DNA from: an uncultured Eubacteriales bacterium
GTDB taxonomy: Bacteria > Bacillota > Clostridia > Christensenellales > Aristaeellaceae
Direction of reading: 5' to 3'
Length of the DNA stretch: 51,081 nucleotides
Assembly (NCBI GenBank): GCA_902798105.1
Contig: CADBVG010000023.1
Coordinates: 1 to 51,081 of the forward strand
Every line of letters begins with the position of its first letter. The stretch's first letter is position 1. This document shows, in pieces, positions 8,051-16,164 of the stretch. Below the pieces are notes generated by a model. It saw nothing but the letters and a program-made list of their open reading frames with translations. It was not told where the DNA came from and searched no databases. The translations under genes and the position numbers were made by a program.

Positions 8051-10618
8051 ACCATCCACTCCCCCAAGCCCCTTCAACAGCCACATTACATTCCTCTCCA
8101 GCGTCGCCCGGCTTATGTCCCCCCGCCGGGCGGCGCGCCACACGCGCTGCACCCACACGGGACCGCCGGGGGTGATCCAGCTGTTGCCGGCGTTGACCAT
8201 TTCCACGGCGTCCACAGTGCGCGTGCTGCCCCAGTCGGACATCACAAAGCCCTCGAACCCCCATTCCCGCCGCAGCAGGTTCTCCAATATGGCCCGGTTC
8301 TCTCCGGGGTAGATGCCGTTCAGGGCGTTATAGCTGGTCATCACCGAACGGGGCTTATGCACCCGGAAGGCGATCTCGAAGGCCCGGAAATACAGCTCCC
8401 TCAGCGCCCGACGGGAGACCACGCTATGGCTGCCCAGGCGACCCAGCTCGGCGTTGTTGCAGAACAGGTGCTTGTAGCAGCTGCCCACGCCGCCCCCCTC
8501 CAGCCCACGGGCGTGGCAGCCCGCCATCTCGCCGGTCAGGTAGGGGTCCTCGGAAAAGTACTCCGGGTAGCGACCGCACAGCGGGCTGCGGTGCAGGTTC
8601 ATGCCCGGCGCCAGCACCAGGTCCACCCCGTGGTCGGGACATTCCTCCGCCACCACCCGGCCCACCGTCTCGGCGATGGCGCGGTTGAAGGTCGCGGCGA
8701 TCATGCCGCTGGCCGGAAAGCCCACGTTGGGCCGCTTCAGGTTCAACCCCGCGTTGGCGTCGGCTGCACAGAAGGATGGCAGTCCGTAGCTCTCCAACCG
8801 GCAGGTATGCCCCGCCATGCCGTCCTGCCAGGGCAGCACGCGCATCCCGGCGCACACGTTCAACCGGCACAGGTCCAGCAGGGAGAGCCGGGCGACGAAA
8901 TCCTCCAGCTTCGCCGAACCCGCCAACACGTCCCGCCACGGTATCCGATCGCCCTTCTTCTGCCCCACAGGCGCTTCATCTTCCGCCTTCAACCGCGGCG
9001 CAGGTACGGCAATCTGTTGGCCCAGGGGCACGATGCCGGACTTCGTCCCATCCACCGTCGGATTCGCGCGGGTCAGCCGCTTGAAATCCTCCATCGGCGG
9101 CGCGACGACCTCCACCGTGCGCAATATCTGCGTTTCAAGGGACACTACCCCTGCGGGTATCAGGTTGCCGAGGCTCTTCCCGATGAACAGCCCATACTCC
9201 CCCGCCTCCAGCACCCAGGCGCTTCGTCCCTCGTCGAAGGAGGCCGCGTCCTCCAGGCGCACGTGAAGCGCCAATACCTGGCAATCGCCGGGAGCCAGCA
9301 GCGCCGTCTTTTCAAAGCCCACCAGCACATGGCTGGGTTTTTCCAGCGTACCCTCGGGCGGAGCGGCGTACAGCTGGACCACTTCCTTGCCCGAACGATC
9401 GCCTGCGTTGCGCACCTCGACCTTCACGGTCACATCGTCCCCCTGCCGCGTCAGGCTGACGGGCTTCAATTCAAATAAAGTGTAGCTCAGCCCATGTCCG
9501 AAGGGGAATGCCACGGGCACGCCAAAGCTGTCGAAATAGCGGTAGCCCATGTAAATGTCCTCTTCATAATATACCCGTACACCGATGCTGTCCTCGTGGA
9601 TATAGGGCGCGTCAGCGGGCCGCTGGGGATAGTTGCGGCTGACAGGGTTGTCCGAAAACCGCCAGGGCCAGGTGTCAGGCAGGTGCCCGGAGGGATTGAC
9701 CCGCCCGTCCAGCAGCTCCACCAGCGCCCGTGCCGACAGCATGCCACCGTAGCCGGTGAACAGCACCGCGTCCACGTCGATCTCCCTCAGCCAGGTCATA
9801 TCGATCGGGCCGCCGGTGTTCAGGATCACGATCACCCGATCAAAGCCCGCACGGGCAGCGCGCAGCAGCGCCAGTTCGGCAGCGGTCAGGCGGTATTCCC
9901 CCGGGATATCCCGCAGGTCCATCATCTCGCCCCACTGCCGCCCGATGAACACCAGCGCGGGGCCGCCGTTGGCCCTGGCGCGGGCCAGCAGTGATTCGTC
10001 GGAAATCTCATCCCGCCGGACGCCCCGGTAGAAATCCGACAGCGCCCCATTCACCCGGAAGCGGCTGTACTCCGCCACCGCCTGGTGAAAGCCGGGCTGA
10101 TGACGGGGATTGATGCGCGAGGCCCCCGCCATGGAGCTTCGCCACCAGTGCTGGGCAGAACCCAGGCAGTTGAGCGTGCAATCCGGGGTCAGCGGCAGCG
10201 CGGCGTCCCGGTTGCGCAACAGCACCATGCCCTCCCGGGCAGCCTCGAGGGCAGCTTCGTCGTGTTCAATGAAGGCCGGGTCAGCCTGTCGCCGTGGCGC
10301 GATGGTCACCTGGAAGGCGCAGCGCGGAAAGGGCACGCCGCCGGGAGTCCGAAAGCCATTCAACACAACGCGGCAGCGCTGGCCATATTCCGGCGCGACA
10401 TCGGCAAGGGGCAGGAATAGCAGCGTAACTCCCTTCAGATCCACAGCTTCCCACCGGCTCAGCTTCACGCCGTCCACCGTCGCCTCCCCGCTTCCCGGCT
10501 GAACCCGGGCCAGCGCCGCGACCGTCACGAAGCCCTCCAATCTGGTATAGATCGAAAACTGTCCCACGTCCGCATCCAGGTCCAGCCTGCGCTGCAGCGG
10601 CACCATGACCGGTAGCAT
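8042..10618 (-). CDS. Glycoside hydrolase family 3 (beta-glucosidase-like), permuted domains
   Basis: Protein of 858 residues without a signal peptide, so probably cytoplasmic. The usual GH3 order is inverted. The (alpha/beta)6 C-domain comes first (about 120-400), with the likely acid/base Glu231 in WGEMMDLR and the FPFGHGLSYT motif; a fibronectin III-like domain follows (about 395-490); the (beta/alpha)8 catalytic domain is last (about 560-858), with nucleophile Asp795 in MSDWG. Permuted GH3 enzymes are known in ruminococci. The natural substrate, a beta-linked gluco-oligosaccharide, is inferred. A purine-rich site AGGGGGTGG precedes the ATG. The last codons read AAA TTC TGA inside a repeat hairpin, so the stop comes from that repeat. 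Confidence 0.9.
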   Translation of the reverse strand: MLPVMVPLQRRLDLDADVGQFSIYTRLEGFVTVAALARVQPGSGEATVDGVKLSRWEAVDLKGVTLLFLPLADVAPEYGQRCRVVLNGFRTPGGVPFPRCAFQVTIAPRRQADPAFIEHDEAALEAAREGMVLLRNRDAALPLTPDCTLNCLGSAQHWWRSSMAGASRINPRHQPGFHQAVAEYSRFRVNGALSDFYRGVRRDEISDESLLARARANGGPALVFIGRQWGEMMDLRDIPGEYRLTAAELALLRAARAGFDRVIVILNTGGPIDMTWLREIDVDAVLFTGYGGMLSARALVELLDGRVNPSGHLPDTWPWRFSDNPVSRNYPQRPADAPYIHEDSIGVRVYYEEDIYMGYRYFDSFGVPVAFPFGHGLSYTLFELKPVSLTRQGDDVTVKVEVRNAGDRSGKEVVQLYAAPPEGTLEKPSHVLVGFEKTALLAPGDCQVLALHVRLEDAASFDEGRSAWVLEAGEYGLFIGKSLGNLIPAGVVSLETQILRTVEVVAPPMEDFKRLTRANPTVDGTKSGIVPLGQQIAVPAPRLKAEDEAPVGQKKGDRIPWRDVLAGSAKLEDFVARLSLLDLCRLNVCAGMRVLPWQDGMAGHTCRLESYGLPSFCAADANAGLNLKRPNVGFPASGMIAATFNRAIAETVGRVVAEECPDHGVDLVLAPGMNLHRSPLCGRYPEYFSEDPYLTGEMAGCHARGLEGGGVGSCYKHLFCNNAELGRLGSHSVVSRRALRELYFRAFEIAFRVHKPRSVMTSYNALNGIYPGENRAILENLLRREWGFEGFVMSDWGSTRTVDAVEMVNAGNSWITPGGPVWVQRVWRAARRGDISRATLERNVMWLLKGLGGVDGKF

Positions 10619-10704
10619 CGTTCCACCCCCTGTTTGGTATCCATTTTACCCGAATTTGTCTTATCGGCGCCATATTTTTTATGCCGATTTCAGTAAATAG
10701 CGGC

Positions 10705-10733
10705 TTGACTTTCATTTAAATGTGTGTTAAAAT
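10705..10733 (+). promoter_or_regulatory. Sigma-A promoter for the small ORF at 10807
   Basis: TTGACT (10705-10710), 17 bp, TAAAAT (10728-10733). The predicted start near 10740 gives a leader of about 65 bases. Confidence 0.75.
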
Positions 10734-10806
10734 ATCCATTGTCGATCAAAATGCCTCGCTCCGGCGAGTAATATGTAAGACAGTCCAACGGAAAGGAAGT
10801 GATTCA

Positions 10807-11100
10807 ATGTCAATGTCTGAAATCGCCGCCATGGCACAGTCCAGCCCGTCCCTCGACAGGCAGCGGGCCATCGGCGCCACCGGCATTCCCACCGGCGTGG
10901 TAAATTCCCTGGCCGGAAAGGGCATCCATACGGTGGGCGCCCTGCTGGATACAGACGCCTTCAAAACGATTACCAGCGGCCGCTACGACATCGACAGCGT
11001 GCAGGAGGTCAACGGCATCCCCATCGCGGCCCTTCGCTGGGCGCTGGATGAAGTTGTCCGCCAGAGCGGTTCCCCGGCGCAGACCCTTTGCGCGGGCTGA
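10807..11100 (+). CDS. Small protein of unknown function (97 aa)
   Basis: I do not recognise the family. The protein is soluble, with no signal or membrane segment. Residues about 25-70 (ATGIPTGVVNSLAGKGI followed by VGALLDTDAF and VQEVNGIPIAALRWALDEV) have the spacing of a small helical bundle, possibly helix-hairpin-helix-like. The ATG at 10807 is set by AAGGAAG eight bases upstream; earlier in-frame codons overlap the promoter. It has its own promoter and stands alone between a divergent GH3 gene and a convergent transporter gene. Confidence 0.65.
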   Translation: MSMSEIAAMAQSSPSLDRQRAIGATGIPTGVVNSLAGKGIHTVGALLDTDAFKTITSGRYDIDSVQEVNGIPIAALRWALDEVVRQSGSPAQTLCAG

Positions 11101-11196
11101 TCGGGCCGACTTCCCGCAGCCTGTGCGGAAAGGGCGACGGCAGCGAAAAGCAATCGCGTAAAAAACGCCCCGATGCCCCTCAAAACAAAGGCCAAA

Positions 11197-11275
11197 GCCC
11201 AAAAACGGAGTGTGTCTTCCTACTTTCCCGACATGATTGCATGCGGAAGGCCGGAAGGCACACTTCGTTTTGGAT
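11197..11275 (+). terminator. Possible terminator after the 97-aa gene
   Basis: Imperfect inverted repeat: AAAACGGAGTGTGTCTTCC near 11200-11220 and GGAAGGCACACTTCGTTTT near 11253-11271. It ends in a short T-containing run. The loop is long, so function as a terminator is uncertain. Confidence 0.45.
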
Positions 11276-11288
11276 AAATCGCTTTCAT

Positions 11289-11475
11289 TAAGGAAATACC
11301 GCGCAATTAAGGTGGTCAGCTGACGAGTGAATTTTTCGACAGATGCAATTGCAGATTTCGAAGGTTTACTGGGTTCGAGCGCCCGGAAAACGCTCCGGTG
11401 GAGCGTTTTCAGCAAGAACGGGATGTCGGAAAAGGCACCGCCAGATGTGCCGCCGTATTGTGCGGTATTTCCTTA
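11289..11475. mobile_element. MITE-like element, copy 2
   Basis: 187-bp unit with TAAGGAAATACCGCGCAAT / ATTGTGCGGTATTTCCTTA ends, TA on both flanks. The interior contains an extra small palindrome (GAAAACGCTCC GGT GGAGCGTTTTC) that copy 1 lacks. The right-end TA (11474-11475) is the start of the TAA stop of the minus-strand NSS transporter. Confidence 0.85.
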
Positions 11476-12837
11476 AATGTGGATCAGCCCGAAGGCGTCG
11501 CATACGGAGCTGACCAGAATCACCGCCAGCATGATCAGCGCAAGGTACTTCACCACAAAGCGGTACACCCCCCGGCGGCGGAAGGCGGAAGAGCGCATGA
11601 TCTCACGCTCCATCTCATCCAGCCCGATCACCCGCAGGATCAGTACGATGGTGGCCACCGCGGCGACGGGCATCATCACCGAATTGGTCAGGAAGTCGAA
11701 GAAGCTGAGGATGTCCATGCCCATCGGCACGACATGGGACAGGGCGTTGAAGCCCAGGCAGGACAGGCAGCCCAGCGCCGCCAGTATGACGCTCACCAGC
11801 GCAGCAGCCTTAGGGCGGCTCCAGCCCAGCTCGTCCTCAAAGGTGGCGCAAGCCGTCTCGGCCAGGGACACCGAGCTGGTCAGCGCAGCCATGAGCACCA
11901 GCAGGAAGAACAGCACGCCGATCCAGGCCCCACCCATGGACTGGAACACCTTGGGCAGCGTCACAAACATCAGCGAGGGGCCCTTGCCCAGCGCCGCGGC
12001 GTCGCCGCCGGAAAAGGCGAACACCGCCGGGATCACCATCAGGCCCGCCAGCACCGCGATGGCCGTGTCGAAGATTTCCACCTGCACGGTGGTCTGCTCG
12101 ATGTCCACATCCCTTTTGGTATAGGAGCCGAAGGTGATCAGTATGCCCATGGCAATGGACAGGGAATAGAACATCTGCCCCAGGGCCGAAACCACCGTCA
12201 TCAGCGAGAAGTTGCGCAGGTCGGGCACCAAAAAGTAGCGCACGCCCGCCAACGCGCCGGGGCGGGTGACGGAGAAGCCTACCACCACCAGCGTCAGCAC
12301 CGCCAGCAGCGGCATCATGATCCGGGATACCTTTTCTATGCCGTTTTGCACACCGCCGAAGATGACCGCCATGGTCATCGCAGCGAACACCAGGAAGCAC
12401 ACGACGGTGGCCGCCGGGCTGCCCAGAAAGCCCTCGAAGGCCCCCTCCAGCGCCATGGCATCGCCGTGCCCGGACACATAGCCCCACAGGTAGCGGCACA
12501 CCCAGCCGCCGATGACGGAATAGTAGGGCACGATCAACATCGGTATGACGGCGTTGATCCAGCCGCCCGCCCGCACCCAGCCCCTTTTGCCGAAGCTGGC
12601 AAAGGCGCTGACCGGGCTCTTGCCCGTCATGCGGCCGATGGCCGTTTCCGACATGATCATCGTATAGCCGAAGGTCAGGGCCAGCAATATATAGACCAGC
12701 AAAAACGCGCCGCCGCCGTACTTGGCCGCCAGATATGGGAAGCGCCAGATATTGCCCAGTCCCACCGCCGAGCCCGCCGTAGCCAGGACATAGCCCAGCT
12801 TGCCGGAGAAGCTACCCCGATTGTTGTCCTGTTTCAA
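11473..12837 (-). CDS. Sodium-dependent transporter, NSS/SNF family
   Basis: Carrier of 454 residues with about 12 TM helices. The signature GSAVGLGNIWRFPYL is in TM1, and residues RGSFSGKLGYVLA just before it match NSS amino-acid transporters (LeuT, MhsT, TnaT relatives). It probably imports an amino acid with Na+. An ATG eight codons upstream overlaps the Shine-Dalgarno AGGAGG (12847-12852); the TTG at 12837, nine bases after that site, is the better start and gives a normal NSS N-terminus. The TAA stop lies in the terminal repeat of MITE copy 2. Confidence 0.9.
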   Translation of the reverse strand: MKQDNNRGSFSGKLGYVLATAGSAVGLGNIWRFPYLAAKYGGGAFLLVYILLALTFGYTMIMSETAIGRMTGKSPVSAFASFGKRGWVRAGGWINAVIPMLIVPYYSVIGGWVCRYLWGYVSGHGDAMALEGAFEGFLGSPAATVVCFLVFAAMTMAVIFGGVQNGIEKVSRIMMPLLAVLTLVVVGFSVTRPGALAGVRYFLVPDLRNFSLMTVVSALGQMFYSLSIAMGILITFGSYTKRDVDIEQTTVQVEIFDTAIAVLAGLMVIPAVFAFSGGDAAALGKGPSLMFVTLPKVFQSMGGAWIGVLFFLLVLMAALTSSVSLAETACATFEDELGWSRPKAAALVSVILAALGCLSCLGFNALSHVVPMGMDILSFFDFLTNSVMMPVAAVATIVLILRVIGLDEMEREIMRSSAFRRRGVYRFVVKYLALIMLAVILVSSVCDAFGLIHI

Positions 12838-12877
12838 AATCGTGTTCCTCCTGTATTTCATACAATGCAGGGAAATG

Positions 12878-12942
12878 AAATGAGGGGACGGTTCCTCATT
12901 CCATTAATTGGAACAAGGAACCGTCCCCTCATTCCATTTTTT
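12878..12942. repeat. Palindrome with GGGGACGGTTCC arms
   Basis: Arms TGAGGGGACGGTTCC (12881-12895) and GGAACCGTCCCCTCA (12917-12931). It lies between the GH13 stop and the NSS start on the minus strand, so it could end GH13 transcripts. A sister hairpin with GGGACAGGTTCC arms is at 37297-37355. Confidence 0.7.
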
Positions 12943-14484
12943 CTACCTCAGCACCACAAACGACTGCGGGCCCATGGCCAGGCGCTTGCCCTCGACATCG
13001 GCCTTGCCCAGCATATATACGGCTTCGCTGACCTCGCCGTCGAGCTCGGCAAACTGCTTCTCCCCGGAGGGGTTCAGGGCCAGGGTCAGCTTGCCGCGGC
13101 GGTACACGAAGGGCTTGCCCTTTTCGGCGCACAGCACCTTTAATTCGCCGTCGGCCTGCAGATCTTCCTCGTCGTGGCGCAGCTTCAGCAGTGCCCGCAC
13201 TGTGTTCAGCAGGGAATCCGGGTCGCCCTCCTGCCCCTCCACGGTAGGCGCGTCCGCCGCCGGATCCACCGGCAGGTACAGCGCGTCGGCGCAACCCTCG
13301 GAGAAGCCCAGGTTCTTCCCGCCGTTCCACTGCATGGGCGTGCGGGAGCCGGTGCGGAAATAGCCGCCCTCCTTGGTAGGGATGTCCAGGTAGCGCATGC
13401 CGATCTCGTCGCCATAGTACAGGAAGGGCACGCCGGGCATCGTGAACAGGAAGGCGTAGGCCAGCTTCAATTCATCCGTGTCCAGCCGGTAGCTGGGGCG
13501 GACGGTGTCGTGGTTGCAGGTGGGCATGGAGATGTAGCCCACATCCTTCGTGGCCTCATACCAGGGCAGGTACACGTCGAAATAGCGGTTGATGTCCCGG
13601 TCCGGGGCGTCCTTGCGGAAGAAGGTGTTGTCCACGGGCTGGTCGTAGTCCCGCAGCAATTTGGAGTAATGGGTATGAGGGTCGTTCAGTATGAAGTCGG
13701 CGTCGAAGCCCGCGGGCAGTGACAGGTCGGGCCGCCCCCACTCGGCCACGATGGCGGCGTGGGGATACTCCGCGTCCAGCATCTCCCGCACATTTTTCCA
13801 GATGGCGCAGGTGCCGGACTTCTGCTCGTCGTCGTACTTGACCAGCGACATGGCCATGTCCACCCGGAAGCCGTCGCAGCCGTGGTCCAGCCAGAAGCGC
13901 ATGACGTCCTTCATGGCCTCGCGGGTGGCGACGGCATCGGGGTGACTCATAGGCAGCTGCCAGGGCTCCCTGGGGTTCAGGAAGCCGTAGTTCAGCGCGG
14001 GCTGGCACTTGAAGAAGTTGATGATGTAGGTGCCGGAGCGCTCGGCCTCGCCGGCGATGTAGGGCAGGTCGGCGCAGCCGGCGAACCAGCGGTCGGTCCA
14101 GATATAGCGGTTGGAGAATTCGTTGGGCTGGTCGGCGCTCTGGCTGGCGCGGAACCAGGGGTGCTCCTCGCTGGTGTGACCGGGCACCAGGTCCAGCAGC
14201 ACGCGGATGCCCTTCTGGTGGGCCACGTCGAACAGCCGGTACAGGTCGTTGTTGGTGCCGTAGCGGGGCGCGACCTTCTTATAATCGCGCACGTCGTAGC
14301 CCGCGTCGTGGAACGGCGAATCGAAGCAGGGGTTGATCCACAGGGCATTGCAGCCCAGGGACTTGATGTAGTCCAGCTTCTCGATGATGCCGTTGATGTC
14401 GCCGATGCCGTCCCGGTTGGTGTCGTAAAACGATTGGGGATAGATCTCGTAGAATACCGCGTCCTTCAGCCATTGGTTCGCCAT
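12943..14484 (-). CDS. GH13 alpha-glucosidase / alpha-amylase family enzyme
   Basis: Cytoplasmic protein of 513 residues with a (beta/alpha)8 catalytic domain. The four GH13 regions are visible: LDLVPGHTS (97-105), GFRVDMAMS with nucleophile Asp209, AIVAEWG with acid/base Glu248, and PTCNHD with Asp326. A beta-sandwich C domain follows from about residue 420. Its N-terminus, VFYEIYPQSFYDTNRDGIGD, is typical of oligo-1,6-glucosidase, alpha-glucosidase and trehalose-hydrolysing GH13 subfamilies. It probably cleaves imported malto- or isomalto-oligosaccharides; the exact linkage cannot be told. It lies upstream of the NSS transporter gene on the same strand. The Shine-Dalgarno is weak. Confidence 0.9.
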   Translation of the reverse strand: MANQWLKDAVFYEIYPQSFYDTNRDGIGDINGIIEKLDYIKSLGCNALWINPCFDSPFHDAGYDVRDYKKVAPRYGTNNDLYRLFDVAHQKGIRVLLDLVPGHTSEEHPWFRASQSADQPNEFSNRYIWTDRWFAGCADLPYIAGEAERSGTYIINFFKCQPALNYGFLNPREPWQLPMSHPDAVATREAMKDVMRFWLDHGCDGFRVDMAMSLVKYDDEQKSGTCAIWKNVREMLDAEYPHAAIVAEWGRPDLSLPAGFDADFILNDPHTHYSKLLRDYDQPVDNTFFRKDAPDRDINRYFDVYLPWYEATKDVGYISMPTCNHDTVRPSYRLDTDELKLAYAFLFTMPGVPFLYYGDEIGMRYLDIPTKEGGYFRTGSRTPMQWNGGKNLGFSEGCADALYLPVDPAADAPTVEGQEGDPDSLLNTVRALLKLRHDEEDLQADGELKVLCAEKGKPFVYRRGKLTLALNPSGEKQFAELDGEVSEAVYMLGKADVEGKRLAMGPQSFVVLR

Positions 14485-14652
14485 GGTGTCGCACCCGCTT
14501 TCGTCGTAATTCCTCGTTCGTCCCCCCGGGGGACGATGTCATACCCCAACTTTACCACGCCCGGGAGGGTCTGTCAATACTGCATGTTCGTTACATCAAT
14601 GCAAAAAGGCGCTGTCTCAAAAAGCATAAACATGCGAAGGCTATGCAATTGT

Positions 14653-14728
14653 AGGGGCGGCGATGCGCCGCCCGCCGGGTACAACGATTCGATTCGTACC
14701 CGGGCGGGCGCCGCAACGGCGCCCCTAC
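14653..14728. repeat. REP-like GC-rich double palindrome
   Basis: Near-identical to the copy at 3253-3329. It is flanked by an outer inverted pair GCTGTCTCA (about 14611) and TGAGACAGC (about 14757), so the whole stretch 14611-14765 folds as one structure. The gap 14485-14780 holds only this and a small CCCCCGGGGG palindrome near 14524. Confidence 0.75.
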
Positions 14729-14780
14729 AGCTGTTATATACAGCGATGTTCATTGTGAGACAGCCCCTGCCTCGGCGGCA

Positions 14781-15649
14781 TCAGTACAAAGCATACTGCA
14801 AGCCTATTCGATTCGCATATTGTATCGCCGCGCTTCCGCTCTTGCCGTAGATGACCACATTCGCGCAACCCTCGAAGGCGTCGTCCGCGATGTACGACAC
14901 GGTCGCAGGAATGTAGACTGCCGTCAGGTTGGCGCAATTCCTGAACGCGCCGCTGCCGATGCGTGTGCACCCCGTCGGGATTCTCACCGTCGACGCGGTG
15001 ATCCCCGCAAAGGCCTCCGCCTCAATCGTTCTCAGGTTCGAGGACAGTACCAGCTCCCCGCTCACAGTGGTCGCCGGAACGAATCTCCACGTCATCGCGT
15101 TGGAAACGATGCTGCCGCCCTCCTCGTTCGGATTCCAGTATATTTCCCCTTCCAGACCTGAGAAGGCTGGTTATTCGGCCAATGGTTGCCATGGATAGAA
15201 TTGACGGAATCGATCATAAGTCCGACATGACCATCTCTTCCCAAATTGACGTCGTAATAGAATACCAGATCGCCCGCCTGCGGTTCTCCAGTGATCTCGC
15301 GTCCACCGTGAGCTATCACCTGTTGCTTCAACACATTGCAGACATGGGTCGTCCCACTCGCGTTGGATACAAAGGGAATAGCCTCCTGCTGCCCAGCAAG
15401 AAACGCACAGTCATTGATAAAGGCCGCGCACCAACTGCCCGTATACCCCAGTTGGGATTGAGTAAGACCCACCTGCTTCAGCGCAACAGCAACCATATCG
15501 GCAGCGCCATCCCCGGTCAGTGTATAATTATGATTGAAATGATCCACACCTGCGGCGCAGATACCACCGACATCAGCGAAAGCATTGGGAGCAAAGAGCA
15601 GTGAGACAAACCATATGACGATCAGCGCGTATTTCAGATGTTGTTTCAT
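14781..15649 (-). pseudogene. Secreted CHAP-domain plus leucine-rich-repeat protein, frameshifted
   Basis: Two abutting reading frames look like one broken gene. The first (15649 down to 15092) has a signal peptide (MKQHLKYALIVIWFVSLLF..NAFA) and a CHAP amidase domain with WCAAFIND as the Cys motif, GDLVFY and GHVGLMID around the His. The second (to 14781) encodes BspA-type LRR units such as IPTGCTRIGSGAFRNCANL. Adding one G to the G4 run at 15146-15149 joins them through KGEIYWNPNEEGG into one 289-residue chain. Such proteins cut peptidoglycan crosslinks at the cell surface. GGGGGAAAGAG precedes the ATG at 15649. A sequencing error is possible. Confidence 0.75.
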
Positions 15650-15700
15650 AACTGCTCTTTCCCCCGTTCCATTGGAGAACAAATGCAAATCGCGTTGCCT

Positions 15701-15866
15701 TAAGGAAACACCGCACAATGCTCGCGGCCCATTAGCGGGCGAATTTCAGCCGCTTGCTGCCTGCAAAAATCTCGATTACCCGCCAGGTAACCTTCGATTT
15801 TTGCAGTTCGCAATCGACTGTAATTCCCTCCGCTACTGAACCACTCGATTATGCGGTATTTCCTTA
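15701..15866. mobile_element. MITE-like element, copy 3 (diverged)
   Basis: 166 bp with ends TAAGGAAACACCGCACAAT and ATGCGGTATTTCCTTA, TA on both flanks. The interior differs from copies 1, 2 and 7, with its own palindrome around CGATTACCCGCCAGGTAACCTTCG. It lies just upstream of the CHAP gene start. Confidence 0.75.
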
Positions 15867-15918
15867 GGTTTTAGGGGTTAGTGAATTATAGGGGCGGCCA
15901 TGTGTTGTCAAAAGTAGT

Positions 15919-16097
15919 CTTCCCCCGGTGGGGAAGGTGGCTTTGGCGAAAAATGCTTGCATTGTTTCGCCAAAGACGGATGAGGTCCTTGTGGTCGCAC
16001 GACGCATTGTGTAATGTGCGTGCGAGGCGCTACGTGAGAGGACCTCATCCGACCCGGCCTCGCGGCCGGCCCACCTTCCCCACCGGGGGAAGGCTTT
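15919..16097. repeat. Long inverted repeat with CTTCCCCCGGTGGGGAAGG ends, copy 1
   Basis: Outer arms CTTCCCCCGGTGGGGAAGG (left) and CCTTCCCCACCGGGGGAAG (right) and inner arms GACGGATGAGGTCCT / AGGACCTCATCCG make a cruciform-like unit. Two more copies are at 32373-32490 and 45925-46096. It sits at the 3' side of the DUF262 gene. The rest of 15867-16164 shows nothing else. Confidence 0.8.
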
Positions 16098-16164
16098 TGG
16101 ATGGCGGCAGCGCAGGCGCCGCTACCTCAGCTGTACCTTTTTCTGGATGTTTACATTTCCAGCG

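Noticed and set aside
12881..12931. Plus-strand terminator from the T-run after this palindrome
   Set aside because: Both flanking genes are on the minus strand, so the plus-strand T-run has no upstream gene to end.
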